A DNA stretch of 64,000 nucleotides from Nyssa sinensis. Lineage: Eukaryota > Streptophyta > Magnoliopsida > Cornales > Nyssaceae. The stretch lies in assembly GCA_008638375.1 (NCBI GenBank), contig CM018052.1, positions 4,667,017 to 4,731,016 of the forward strand, in the 5' to 3' direction. Positions within the stretch are counted from its first letter, which is position 1. Each line of letters opens with the position of its first letter. Below, piece by piece: positions 23,633 through 36,612 of this stretch. The notes below the pieces were generated by a model that worked only from the letters and a program-made list of their open reading frames with translations, was not told the DNA's origin and made no database searches. The translations under genes and the position numbers were made by a program.

Positions 23633-25809
23633 ACACTCTCTTAATATATTTTACATAATATATATATATATATTCGATTAATTAAATTAAATTAAATGTT
23701 ACGTGTGTCCAAATAAAATAAAAGGGGTGTCCACCTCAGAATTTTTTGATGTTCCGAACCTAATAATAGGGTCCATTTTACGAAACGAGATCCCAAAAAT
23801 TAGGACACATAAAATATAATAATTACCATTATGCCCTTAGTGACGTCTGAAGCCAATTGAATGTCAGAGAGGGCCTATTCTGACTTTCTTCGACATTCCG
23901 GACCCAACTGTAAGGTCCATATTTTCAAATTAGGTACCAAAAAATAGGACACATGAAATGATAAATTATTAAACTACCCATTAAAACATACTTAACTACG
24001 AATAGAACAGATTAAAAGAACTAATACCTATCCTAAACAATTAGCGATCACCGGGTGTAAGAGTAAATTAAAAACACCGATTAGGAAGTAACTTAAGCTA
24101 AATATGAAATTAATAAGCTTCCATGAATTGTATTTTTAGGAACTACAAAGGAAAAGGAAAAGCCAACCAGTAGCACGTATCCCGAAACCCAATGTGAGTA
24201 ATCCTGGACTGTGAAGTGGATAATTTAACTCCATAAATTCTGAAATATTTTAATTTTGGTTATTTACATATTTGTTTTAAACATGCTTCCTATTCTATTT
24301 TCAAAGTGTTATCGTGAATTACAAATGTGTTTTATTTAAATGCTAGTAGTTTATATGATTCTATTTCAAGCATGCCTATTTTAGTTTGCAAAGTTGTCTT
24401 AAATATTTTATTCTAAAAATGAATGTTTTTCATTCAAGCTATTTTATCTACTCCCGAAAAAGCATATATTTGAAAAGTAATATTTTAAATGCTTCCTATT
24501 TACAAACCAGTAACACAAGATAATTAATGCATAAGCACTCCTATTTAGTGGCTCCTTCAAGAGTCACTCCTGTAATGCCCATAAGAAGGCTAGAGATCTC
24601 TCTTGTTTAGGTCTTGTTTACTATACTGACCTCCTATTAAGCTTAGAGTCCGAATCAATATGGATTCTCGTGTAAAGTGAAAAGATGCAATGTTATGAAA
24701 TGGAAGAAGGTTTTAAAGCCCCATTGCTCTGAAAAGAATTCATATTCTCATGTTTTATGATTAAAGGATTTCTGATTCTAATTATATCTAAAGAATTGAA
24801 TCATCTTGCTATGTGTTGTGAAATGAAATGCTTTACTTGAAATATCCTAAAATACATCTTATTTCAAGTCTATGTGTTTAAGTATCATGATTTGGTATTC
24901 TGTATTTGAATTTATGAACAATTGATAGTGATCTCTCATATAAACTCCTTTATACTTGAAACCACTATCAGTTAAAAACCCATGACAATGTACTGAAATT
25001 ACTCACGAGCTTTTCATAAAACTCACATGGATTTTACCCTTGACTTTTCAGGCGATGACAATGAGTGGGAGCCTTATCCATTTTGGTAAAGGACATTTAG
25101 AACTTCACTCTTTTGGTACTATTTTTGTTATAAGATAATTGGAGTCAAATCTTTAGCAAGTTGGAGTTGGAATGTCAAGACAAGTAGAACGTCCACATCT
25201 TTTGTTGTAATATTGTGGGACAATATATGTAAAATGCTTTTTAGAGATAATGCCTATGTAATATAAATGTATGTTTAAGTTTCCAAAACAAATTATTTAG
25301 TAGGTTTAAAAAGCTCTAGTCGGATGGTTGTGCATTTGTCTTCAAGCTTCTACATCACATTTATTTATTTGTATTGTTGCACTGCCACCTGATTCCGTTA
25401 TTTGCCTTCAGGCCGAGTCACGTCACCCGATCCACGTAGGGTGGGTTGGAAGATGTGACAGAGGCTTTTATATACATTGGTATGGGTTCCTCTTTACTTT
25501 CTATACTCTTCTAGTAACTTCATTAAGTCTTAAGGATGTATTCATCTTTTTTTAGTTTTTTTGGTGTTCTGTTTTTCCTAAATGGACATTACCGTTGGGT
25601 CCAGAATATCGAAGATAATAAATTTAAGTTTTTTTGGATCTTAATTAGCCTTCGTGTAGCTTATTTTAGGTTTATGAGCATTTTTATAATTTTACACTCT
25701 CATGTGGAGACCATGTTTGGGTACCACGGGTGCTTAATTTGATCTCACTATTAGGTTCAAAGCATTCAAAAATGTTAAATATGCCACCTTCTTTATTTTC
25801 CCAGTTAGT

Positions 25810-26011
25810 CTAGTAGCTCATATAACACTAATGGCAGTTTGGGAATTTCGCATTTCTAGGTATATGTTTTTTTGGTACCTTGTTTGATGAAATGGACCCC
25901 ACTATTGAGTCTAGTAGCTCATATAACACTAATGGCAGTTTGGGAATTTCGCATTTCTAGGTATATGTTTTTTTGGTACCTTGTTTGATGAAATGGACCC
26001 CACCATTGAGT
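25810..26011. repeat. 101-bp direct duplication
   Basis: Two adjacent copies (25810-25910 and 25911-26011) differ at one base that I can see (cactatt versus caccatt). The near identity implies a recent duplication. Each copy contains one dyad unit. Confidence 0.9.
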
Positions 26012-27509
26012 CTAGAATGTTAAAAAATATTAAGGTATAAATTTTCATAGTCATCAAGGTTCAATTGATAGCTTAATTAATTGTCTATGACACAATTAAA
26101 ATTATTCTAGGTTTTCTATTACTATATTTTGGGGTCTAATTTCCTAAATGGAACTCCGTTATTGAGTTTGGAACGCCCAAAAATATTCGGTTGGACTTTT
26201 ATTGTATTTTAATTCGTCTTCGTTTGGCTAATTTTTGACTTATGGGTTTTTTAGTAATTTTCCTAATTTTAAAAAGATTAAAAATTAATTTTCTAAGCAT
26301 TTATGTAATTTCTCTAAAAATTCTAAGGGTTAAAATCTAATTAAAAAAGAATTCCAGTTCAGGTTAAATATTGAATCCTTTAATTCTATCTCTAAACCAA
26401 CCGGTTTAGGCTTAATTCAAGTGAATTGGTCTAAAACATCAAGAACCGACTAGTTTATACCAGTCTAGTGTGTCATCCACGCATTAGCGTGATGTCAACC
26501 CCTCATTTAATAAAATAACGTTGTTTCGATTTAATCCTAGATTCGTTTTAACGCGGGTAGAACCAGATCCGACTCAGACTATTCATCGTCTTCTCATTGA
26601 AGACATTATTGTAGCCCAAAAACCCTAGCAGTTTTAGTCTCCATTTCTGGACTTCTTTTCAACCTGTTTTCAACACCAATGGATTTTTTGTATGTTAGCT
26701 TAGGTTTCCACATTGATTTCATGTCTTTAAATGAATTGTAGGGCTCGATTTGAGGTTGATAATAGCGACTGTAAATCGCTTTGTTCACGCTTATTCCTCC
26801 ACCAAATCATGCTAGGTTTGGCCTGTTGTGCTTCTAAGAACATGGGGTTTCATATCCCATTCATAGATAGTTTAGGACTAGGTTTCTAAGGTTTGATTTT
26901 GGAACCGAAACCTGTAACCCATGATTTGGAGCTCATCTTTTAAGCTTTTTGATCGTGGACCGATGGTTTCATGACCCTCATAAGGTCTAGTTTTAGTCCC
27001 AATCAACTAATTTCGATTTGGTTTAAGTTGAATAAGACCCAGTTTTTTAGGATTTGTTAATGGCATTTTTCTTGATTCTTTGGGTTTTGGGGTCTGATTC
27101 TTAGTCTATTCTCCTTATAAGCTTTATTTCATGCATAAAAATTGGTTGCGCAGTTCCAATAGTGAGTTTGATAACAAGATTCTAGAGAGAGAAATTGCAA
27201 GTATTTACTTGGCCATGCTACCCCCTCTCTGCTCCATGCTTCTTCTTGAATACCATGGTTCTAAACTCATTCTCTCTAGTCTAGTGGATGCAGCTTCCCC
27301 TCAAAAGCTCAACTTCTTCTCCCTTCCTTCTTTTCCCTCTCTCTCCACGGTTGGGTGGCTGGCAACTTCCCATATGAAGTACACATACACAGTAGCTCAT
27401 ACTGTTGCAACAAGGACTTCAGTCCCTATTCTCAACCTCTCTCCCATCCAATGATGTTGTGCTATAACCTAGCCAATGAGAGACGAACACCTCTTACTTA
27501 TTTCCCCTA

Positions 27510-27620
27510 CACACACACACACACACACACACTCTTTCATCGTGCACACCCACATATGCTGTTACGCACACACAATTGTTTACACACACAGTGTGTATAT
27601 GTGTGTGTGTGTGTGTATTT
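27510..27620. repeat. (AC)n and (GT)n microsatellites
   Basis: (AC)n at 27510-27533 and (GT)n around 27598-27620. The two tracts are inverted relative to each other and could pair. Confidence 0.85.
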
Positions 27621-28189
27621 TTATATATCTGTAACTATACATACATATATATATATATGCCAATATACAATTGACTTTATATTTTTATGTTTTTTATTCT
27701 ATGTATATATCCATATATATACCTATATACACACTTATGTGTGTGTATTTGGGTCTTACTCATCATGTGTAGGTCACATGATGTATAATTTAATCTTATA
27801 AGTTTTCTTTTTTATTTTTCCCAATCCTTTACATATTTATTTATATCTTCATACTTATATATACTCTCATATACACATCCAAGTGTGTGTATTTGGGCTT
27901 CTTCACTATGTTTGAGCCATATAATACATGTATTTAAAGTTCACCAGGACTATGGAAGATAACACAACTTACTCGATATGATTTTCAATGAGTGAAATGG
28001 AGTAAAAGGCAATGAAGCAATTCATAGGAAAATTCTAAGATAAGAGTGAAGAGTGAAATCTCTAAATTGCTATAGACTCTCTTAGTAACTTAAGAGTCAA
28101 ATTTGTTTTTCTTGAGGAAGAAGCAAATTGTGAAGTGTGATTTACACACTCCTTCTCAAGACCTTTTAGTTTATCCTTCCTTACCCAAA

Positions 28190-29126
28190 TTTGTCTCACA
28201 ATTCTTTTGGGAGTAGGAGGAGTTTTTTAGGTCTTGACCTTATCTCTGACCTTGGAATAAGAAATTACTTTAGGCTTTTCAAGGTTGGAAATATGAATGA
28301 TCCTTTGAGCTATGTTTTTTTATTTTTGAATATGATTATTCATTTGTTGCTTCAAGGTAGTAATTTCCAATTTTTGCTCTAAGGTCATAGAGTGAGATTG
28401 TGTTTGCCTTTTCTTGGAAAATCCATACTTCCTCTTAGAATGCCCTTCAACCATGCAATGAGAACAATAAAATGATCTTGGTTAAGGTTTTACATGAGGT
28501 TTAGATTGAGGTAGTGGGAGAGGATGTGCTTGAGCGTTTGGTTGTGGTTGGGCTTTCCTCGTAGGTTTAGGTGGTTCAACACCTTTGAATTTTGAGGACA
28601 CAAACACAATTGACTTGAGAGTGGGAGATTGACTTGAAGTGGATGTGGATGGCTTGTTCATATTCGTGAACATGTCATATCCCAAACCACTTTTATCATT
28701 CTTGATTTGGACGGTATTAAGCATTTTAGAAAGCTTATTAGACCTATCATCAAGATTGACTTTGACATTCCTAACTTGTGTGAGTTGTTCACTAAAAGAG
28801 TGAATTTTGGAATTCAAATCCTTCTTTTCATTCTCACAAGCAACTAGGGATGCCCTAAGTCCTTCTACCTCAACAACCAATAAATTTTTCTCATTCTCTA
28901 AGGATTCAACTTCCTTTAAGAGAGACAATTTATTCTCATTTAGTTGATTTAATAAGGATTGATCAACTATCAAGGCTGTCTTCTCATTCTCACAAGACTT
29001 GAGCTTAGTGATAAAGCTTCATGTTAGACTTCTTGAGATTTATAGATTCTAGATTCATTGAATAGTTTTTTAAAGGCAATCTCAGTGTTGTCTTCATCAT
29101 TATTTTCTTCATCACTAGTTACAAAA
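28190..29126 (-). pseudogene. Sirevirus-like copia Gag, C-terminal part
   Basis: Read on the minus strand, this is the distal part of a Ty1/copia Gag. It starts with an acidic stretch at 29126, then an obvious coiled coil (about 28973-28740: heptads of L, V, E, K, N), then a P/Q/K-rich tail ending in a stop at 28482-28484. Beyond the stop, in frame, is a second knuckle-like motif, CSHCMVEGHSKRKYG, whose last Cys is Tyr. A long Gag with a coiled coil is typical of Sireviruses (Maximus/SIRE). The acidic segment is joined to the 37506-37628 piece once the intervening LTR is ignored. No pol follows. Dead copy. Confidence 0.7.
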
Positions 29127-29552
29127 TGTCATAACCCGAAACCCACCCTATACGAATTAGGGGCTGGTGACCGACACTATCACCCAGACATACTGTATAA
29201 AATTAAATGAATTGCACAAGATAGTAAATTTTTTTTTCTTTTGTGTATCAAGTTCGGAAGCTACACATATGCAACTCATTTGATAACCAATCAACTTTGC
29301 CAATCATCAATAATATCATTCTCAATACAATTTCCATCGTCATTAATCGTCATTCAAGTCTAATAACATTTCTAGTGTCACTATGTCATAATATCGAACA
29401 TTAACATTAATCTTACAAGATATATATTCAAAATACGACTCAAAGCTATACATCGTCAAAGTTTCCCATAAGCATACCACTAGCTCCATTAGTTACCATC
29501 ATTGTCTTTCCTTTCATATTGTGTTACCTAAAAAATTATTATAACTCTGGGG

Positions 29553-29569
29553 TGAGCTAACTTAGCTCA
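29553..29569. other. perfect 17-bp inverted repeat in LTR
   Basis: TGAGCTAA-C-TTAGCTCA, the same dyad as at 13445-13461 in reverse orientation. Next to it is the family landmark 'aataagtaaatcc'. Confidence 0.8.
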
Positions 29570-29889
29570 ATAAGTAAATCCTTTACCTTGCCACGGGTTA
29601 AACAAAGGTGTATAACAAGAGAGTAATCACAGGATTTCAAGCTTAAAGAAATCGGCCATCAGGCTAGAGTAACACAGTTTCATAAGGAGTTCACAAATGC
29701 GATAACAATGACTAAGCAAGTCAATAAGCCCAAATTTATCGGCATATATCCTTTAGCTGGCCAAATCAAGGGATTCAAATTGAATACAAAAATAAGCCTT
29801 ATTGGCGTATTTATCATCCAAAGGTAACATCACCAAGTCAACAAATGGTGTGGGATCAAACATATAGAATATTAGGTCAAATGGATATA

Positions 29890-30560
29890 CAAATCTGGGT
29901 CAAATGAATATACAAGAGTCGAATAAATATAAGAGTCTGGGTCAATTACATATAAGAATCCAAGTTATAAGAATAGGAGTCTAATAGATCAACTATCATA
30001 GTATGAATCAAACATATAGAATACTGAGTCAAATAGGTATACAAATCAAGGTAAAATAAATGTGAGAGTCTGAGTCAAATAAATATAAGAATCTGAGTCT
30101 AATAGATGAACAATCATAGTGCGAAATCAAACATTTGGAATACTGAGTCAAATGGGTATACAAATCTGGGTCAAACAGACGTGAGAGTCTAAGTTAAACA
30201 GATATAAAAATCTGAGTCTAATAGATCAATAATTATAGTGTGAAATCAATTATATGGAATACTGAGTCAAATGGACATACAAATCTAGGTCAAATAGATG
30301 TGAGAGTCTGAGTCAAATAGATATAAGAATCTGAGTCTAATAGATCAACAATCATAGTGCGAAATCAATTATATGGACTACTGAGTCAAATGGATATACA
30401 AATCTGAGTCAAATAGATGTGAGAGTCTGAGTCAAATAGATATAAAAATCTGAATCTAATAGATCAACAATCATAGTACGAAATCAAACATATGGAATAC
30501 TGAGTCAAATAGATAAACAAATCTGGGTCAAATAAATGTGAGAGTCCGAGTCAAATAGAT
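29890..30560. repeat. 119-bp tandem repeat array, about 5-6 units
   Basis: The anchor 'caaatc' after 'atacaa'-type text occurs at 30042, 30161, 30280, 30399 and 30518, exactly 119 bp apart each time. An earlier anchor at 29890 is 152 bp before the first, so that unit is longer by 33 bp. Units are built of shorter 'gagtcaaatagat' blocks. There are no spacers, so this is not CRISPR-like. It is not found in the other LTR copies in the window. Confidence 0.9.
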
Positions 30561-33500
30561 AAACATAAAACGTTTAGCTACTAAAGTCAAAGGGGTTCAA
30601 ATCGAATACAAAAATAAGCCTCAAAAGGCGTATTTCACATCCAAAGGTAACGTTATCAAATCAACAAAGGGTGTGGAATCAAACATATACAAATTGAGTC
30701 AAATAGATGCTATTAACAAATAGGGCCCAGCTACCCCCAAACAGCACTCATCTAGGTTCACCACTTATCTCTGGGTTCCCCTGAATAGCACCAAGGGCTC
30801 TTATTGAAATCATGTCCTCATCAAGACTATGTGTTGGGTATCATTCCCAAGCACTGACCCGTAGGTCATCAGCATCACAAAATGGGCGTTATGACAAGCA
30901 CAACCCCGGGTAGTCACAAATAGTGTCATTAGAAAAAAGGATTCCACAAGGTATGTATATATACATAAATTACAAATTCCCATAACAAAAGGGATCACAA
31001 GGATAAGATAAAACAAAGGATTCAAGGACTCCTAGATATTCACAATCAATAGAATCTCAACAGATCACAATTTTCATAACATGGAAATTATAGTGAATAA
31101 TAGGTTATGGACTCAAAGCAATTTATTGATGCACAATTTCAAAAAACAAGGATTGATAATCGTCCATGTAGGCAGCATTGGTAGAGCAAAAATCCACATA
31201 TTAAGGTTTGGGTTTACTTACATTGGGCTTTTAGCATTGCATTCCCATACTGGTACCAGAGTAACTATTCCATAGCTTTCTTTCCATTTTTCATCGTTTG
31301 GTGATCCTATAACCATGGATCAAAAATACATTGTATAATGAATTAGTATTCATTCTAATTCCAAGCATCATTATTTAGCGTTTTAAGTTCTTTTGAACTT
31401 AGTCTAATCAATTAAGAGATCTTCAAATTTCTAATTTAGGGTTCTTGATACTTTATAGCTTATTTGGCTCTACAAGGGTATAATGGTAATTTATACTTTT
31501 AATGCCCCATATTTTTTCACTCATGATTTACATATTCGAACTTCATTTTTGAGTCCAGTCGGTCCTTATAACATTTAATGGACCTTTTAAATTTCATCTA
31601 TACACTCTTGGTAACTTCATTAAGTCTTAAAGGCGTATTAGTCATTTTTTAGTTTGTTATCGAGTCTTATTTTTCTCAAAAGGACGTCACCGTCAAGTCC
31701 GGAATAACGAATATAATTAGTTTAGGCTTTTCTAGATCTTAATTAACCTATTTATGGCTTATATGAAGCCTAGGGGCATTTTCATAATTTTACACTTTTG
31801 CGAGTCCCATTTTTTGGTACTTTGTTTGCTAAAATAAACTCCACTATTGAGTCCAAAATGTCAAAAAAAGTCAGAATATGTTATCTCTGACATTCAACTG
31901 GCTTTTGGATTACAAAGGGCAAAATGATAATTATAACATTTCATGTGACTATATTTTCAGGACTTCGTTTCATAAAACGGATCCCATTATTAGGTCCAGA
32001 ATGCCTCAAAATGCTAATGTAGGTATTTTCATAGTCATTGGGGTTCAATTGATCACTTTATTAATCATTAGGACATAATTAGAATTATTTTATTTGTTCG
32101 TTCATATTTTTTAGGATCTAATTTCATAAATTGAAATTTTCCATTGAGTCCAAAATGCCCAAAAACATTTGGTTAGATTCTTTCTTTATTTTAATTGGCA
32201 TTCATTTGGCCTATTTTTGGCTCTAGGGAATTTTGGTAATTTTCATAATTTAAAAATGATTTTAAATAATTCTTAATTATTTTCTGGGCCATTTCGTAAT
32301 TAACAAAAACTATTGGGGGTCATTTCGTAATTTTTATAAATTTATGAGGTTAGAATGAAATTTTAGAAAAGTGTTAGAAAATCGTCCGGTTCAGCCCCCA
32401 AGTAAGTGAACTAGTCTGACTTAGTTAGAAACCAATCGGTTTGTTCGGTTTGTTGCGCCATCAATGTGTGATCATGACATCATGACTACGATGACATTTC
32501 AATTAGGTTTTAATTAAACCCCACGTGTCCAAAATGATGCCATTCTATTAAAGCCCATACCCCGTTTATGTGCAGGCCAAGACCAATCCGTATCCAACCC
32601 AACCTAGGGTCCTGAACTGTTCATCGTCTTCCTCCTTCACAAGGTCACTATAGCACGAAAAACCTTAGAATTCATTTTTTCTATTTCGTGAGTTTTGGAG
32701 CTGCCTTTCTTTCTATTTTTTTATCCGAAATCAATCATGGAAGTTTTGTTTACCATTTGATGTTGGTTTCATGCATTAATCATGGGGTTTCATTCCCCGT
32801 TCAAATAAGTTGCGTTGGCCGCACCTGCAACTTAACCATACATACTCGGTTTTACACCAAAATGCATAGGGTTTGGCCTGTTATTCTTCCCTTATCATGA
32901 GGTTTCATTCCCTGTTCAAAAATATAGGTTTTGGTGTGAATTCGTTAGGCTCGATTTCAAAATCGAAACTTGCAACTCATTTTTTGTCCATTCATCTCTA
33001 AGCCTTTTTGGTTGCTTTTTGTTGTCTTAGTTTTCATTTTCCATCTAGTTTAAGATATAAAGCCTCAAATCGGCTTTTATTTAGGTAGAATCATACCCAG
33101 TTTCTTCCAAGCCCTTTAATGGAAATTTCACTGTTCCCACAGTTTCAAGCCCTATCAAGCCTCACTTTCACTCCCAAACCCTTGTACACTATCACTAAAG
33201 ACCATACATATATTCTAATTCCATGAAACTGCATGTTAATAGTAAAATTTCTTAGAGAGAGAAAACTCAGTTTTTTTGAGTGTTTACCTTCTAATGGCAG
33301 TGTTTCCTCGCTCTGTTTAATCCTGACCCTTCAAGCTCCAAATAGCCATGCATGGTAAGTTTTCTTCCTTCCTCATTCTTCTCTTTCTTCTTCTTCTTCT
33401 TCTTCTTCTTTCTCTATCCGAACCTCCTCTCTCATTCTCTACATTTCTCTCTCTCTCTCTCTCTAGCTGCACATGCTAGGTTTGATACACCCCCTCACAC

Positions 33501-33672
33501 AAGCAATACAAAACTGATATATATATATATATATGAGGCAGATTCTTGCATGTAACCCAATGGGTTGGATGTTTGGTGCAATTGGGTGAAGCCATGTGTC
33601 TCTTTTTCTGAATTTTCAACACTTTTTTATGGGTTATATACATATCATGTGGCTTATATAGCACAAAAGTGT

Positions 33673-33734
33673 TGTAGCTTAGTTCTTTTTGGAAGCTTAT
33701 CATTTGCTTGCACAAGGTGCAAGGTTCAAAACTT
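33673..33734 (+). other. tRNA-like module in LTR
   Basis: A-box-like 'tgtagcttagttctttttgg' (33673-33692) and B-box-like AAGGTTCAAAACTT (33721-33734), preceded by 'ggcttatatagc'. It is antisense within the 29127-37505 LTR, downstream of its dyad array on the plus strand. Confidence 0.5.
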
Positions 33735-35200
33735 GGTGGGAGCCTTTTTGGCTTATTCCTTCTATTTTCTTTTTGTATATGCATTATAGTACATGTTACA
33801 GTATTTTACTTATTTCCCAAACTTTGCATTTTAAATCTCACAAAAGTCTCTTAAAACTTTTGCAAAGCTTCTTGATTAAGCATACTTTATTCATGCATCA
33901 TTAGTCTTGCCTTAAGTGTATTTCATGCATTAATCTTCCAAAGTTATTCATGTGTCAATCTTCGATTAAAACCAATCGTAATTTGTCATCAAGTTACGAC
34001 TGTTGTCATTAAATCACTTTCATGATATTGATTGTCTCCAATTTATAGCTACTTGCTCTCATTTATACATTTGTCTCCATATTCATAGGGTATTTGTCAC
34101 GACTTGAAACCCACCCTCTACGGATCTCATATCGTAGGGCCGACCCTGTGGCCGTCCCTACTTTTTTTTTCTTTGTATCAATGACAACAATATGTAATGT
34201 AAAACTTAAACAATAAATCAGCGGAAGTCTTAATACAAAATATTGTTCGACAATATTAAATATAAACCGACATGAAGCTTAACATAGCATCACCCTTAGG
34301 TGGTGAGTACATGAGAAAAACTACATCACTTTTAACATATTCCTCAAACTGTCCCCCTATGCTCTTAGACTCCTACTGCGATCCTGCAGCATCCTTACCT
34401 AAAAAATAAGTAAGTTGGGGTGAGCTAACAAAGCTCAGTAAGTAAATTCCCTTCACTCTGCCATGGGTCAAGATTAGTATAGAAAGAACATAGTCTAAGA
34501 TAATAAGGATATGAAACATAATAGCCAGTCAATGAATAGGATGCCATAATAGCCAATCAGGACAAGAGAGATTACAATAACCAGTAGGGGTCTGTCAAAA
34601 CAATAGCTATACTGCCATAATCAATAGGTAACCAATCAACCGTAAACCAATGGATAAGCTTTCAACATATGACCATTCATAGAAAAAATATGATCATTCA
34701 ATGAGTTTAATAAGCGATGTGATATCAGTAAACTTTTTGATGCATATTACTGTTGGGGCCTAACATATCCTTTTCCTTTCCTTTTTCCTTTCCTTTGTGT
34801 ATATAACGCCATACATCCATTCATGGACACTGTCACTTGTTTGACCCATAGGCCCAATAGCATATCAGTAACCAACCCATACAGTAAAAGCATCGGATGG
34901 ACGTTGTGACTGAGCACAACTCCGAGTACTCATAACATATCATGACTATCCTCATTCCACGAAGAGTGTATGTATATGTGGAATATCATTTTTCTCAGTA
35001 GTGAAAACATATCTGTTGGCCTTTTCAGACACGGTACAAAGTGTACAATCAATCACGAATATAACAGTCAATAATGTCCACAAGATAGAACTATGGTATC
35101 ACATGTGAAAACAATAAGCATCGAGTATGTATAAGAGTACAACTTTTGGCAGTAGAAGGAATAACTATGGCTGAGAATACGACATGTAAGAGATTGGGTT

Positions 35201-35340
35201 TTACTTATAGTAATAACATCACAATCTATCCTTCAAGACTTTACTTACAGTAAGAATATAACAATCTATCTTTCTAGACTTTACTTATAGTAAGAACATA
35301 ACAATCTATCCTTCAAGGAACATAATAATCTATCTTTCAA
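35201..35340. repeat. 40-bp tandem repeat, about 3.5 copies
   Basis: 'acaatctatc' occurs at 35221, 35261 and 35301, exactly 40 bp apart, each preceded by 'ttactta(t/c)agtaa' text. A shortened copy follows near 35325. Confidence 0.85.
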
Positions 35341-35383
35341 GATATGATACAAGGTGTACTAACAATTATGATCTAGGTACATC

Positions 35384-35560
35384 AATTCAATCCTCAATAA
35401 TTCCCTCAATATAGAACAAGTATCCATTCGTAAACATCAAGTCCATATAGTAATTCAATCCTCAATAATTCTCACATCATAGAACAAGTATTCGATTGTA
35501 AACATCACGTCCACATAGCAATTATATTCTCAATAATTCTCATAAGGTAGAACAATCATC
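35384..35560. repeat. 68-bp tandem repeat, about 2.6 copies
   Basis: Units begin at 35384, 35452 and 35520 and share 'tcaataattc', 'tagaacaa' and 'taaacatca' landmarks. It lies directly after the 40-bp array. Confidence 0.8.
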
Positions 35561-36270
35561 AGTTTGTGGTCTCAATAAGGTCAAATAGGTATAAGAGTAC
35601 AATTGGGCAACATTAAGGATAACATTGACACGCTAAGAAATACCGCATAACAGAGATCCAAGATTTACTTACCTCTTAGTCATCCATTATATTCAAGTAT
35701 TCAGTTACTTTGTCCTTTCCCTTTTAAGTCCTTATTTCATTAGTAGACACATCTCAATTTAATGATATTCATCAAATTTTATATCTTATTGCTATAAGTA
35801 TCTCATTTGCTAAAATGGACTCTACTATTGAGTCTGGGAGGTCGAAAAAAAATCGGTTTAGGCTTCCACGGTTTCTAATTTGGACTTTTATATGAAAAAT
35901 GGCATAATGGTTATTTTGTACTTTTATATGTCTCTATTTTTCTGGACCGATTTTCACAAATCAGAGCTCATCGTTGAGTCCGGAATATTTGAAATAATAA
36001 AGATTCACTATTCATTTATTTTGATTGGAGTCCGTTTGACTCACACTTGACTCAAGGGCATTTTGTTATTTGGCATTTCTACGGATATTTTATTTTTTGG
36101 AACTCCGTCTCATGAAACAGACCTCATCATTGGGTCCAAAAGGTTCAAAATAATAAATTTACACTATTCACTTGACTAATTTGAACATCAAGAATTAAAT
36201 TAATAAATAATTTTATTAATTAAATCTATTAACTAATACTATTATACACTATTTTATCACATGTGCCTCA

Positions 36271-36335
36271 GTGGCACAATGGTGAACTCAGGGGCCATAA
36301 GGCCCTCATGCCTATGCGTCTGGGCTTTGATTACC
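36271..36335 (+). other. tRNA-like module in LTR
   Basis: A-box-like GTGGCACAATGGTGAA (36271-36286) and a degenerate B box GGGCTTTGATTACC (36322-36335). It lies antisense within the 34095-37403 LTR, after the dyad array. Confidence 0.5.
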
Positions 36336-36539
36336 TTCAGCCCGTTACCTTCCTACTGTTCACCCTTTTAAACAATAAACATCGGCCCCTTTAACAGTTT
36401 GGAGTCATCATTGCGCCTGGGCAAGTTCCGACCTGGCTCGCGTGACCCGACATCCTCTTCCCCTTTCCCCATTTTTCTGGGAGCCCAGTAGTGTACCTCC
36501 GGTCACCATCTCATGCGCTGGTGACCGAACTGCACTGTG

Positions 36540-36612
36540 TATATATATATATATGTATATATATATATACATATATATATATGTATATATATATACATAT
36601 ATATATATATTT
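36540..36612. repeat. (TA)n microsatellite with palindromic blocks
   Basis: TA tracts interrupted by regular 'tgta'/'taca' words at about 18-bp intervals, so the tract is also strongly self-complementary. Confidence 0.85.

Larger units (their letters stand above)
21220..25460. mobile_element. inverted LTR chimera with TSD GAGGC
   Basis: Both ends are LTR 3' ends pointing outward: TGTCACATCCC at 21220 (reverse complement) and GGAAGATGTGACA at 25460 (forward). The left half, to about 23458, reads antisense: dyads at about 23098 and 23360 are '+'. The right half reads sense: dyads at about 23752 and 23895 are '-'. The halves meet at the palindrome TTCGGGTACCCGAA (23458-23471). GAGGC flanks both sides (21215-21219, 25461-25465), and the host LTR reads through, as seen in the uninterrupted paralogue text at 23200-23260. 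So the whole behaves as one insertion. No coding sequence. Confidence 0.65.
25466..27950 (-). repeat. antisense LTR, second part
   Basis: Continues the LTR interrupted at 21219. It has dyad units near 25585, 25890, 25996 and 26150, then the family's 'accaaccggttt' and 'aacgttgttt' landmarks (about 26395 and 26515), and CA/GT/TA microsatellites at 27510-27730. Its 5' terminus is not recognisable; the junction with the copia gag lies near 27950. The 107- and 148-codon frames at 27131-27801 fall in microsatellite text and are not genes. Confidence 0.55.

Noticed and set aside
27131..27801. 107- and 148-codon overlapping frames
   Set aside because: The C-terminal halves are translations of (AC)n, (GT)n and (TA)n tracts within an antisense LTR.
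29890..30560. CRISPR-like array
   Set aside because: Repeats are contiguous 119-bp units without unique spacers, in a plant-type LTR.
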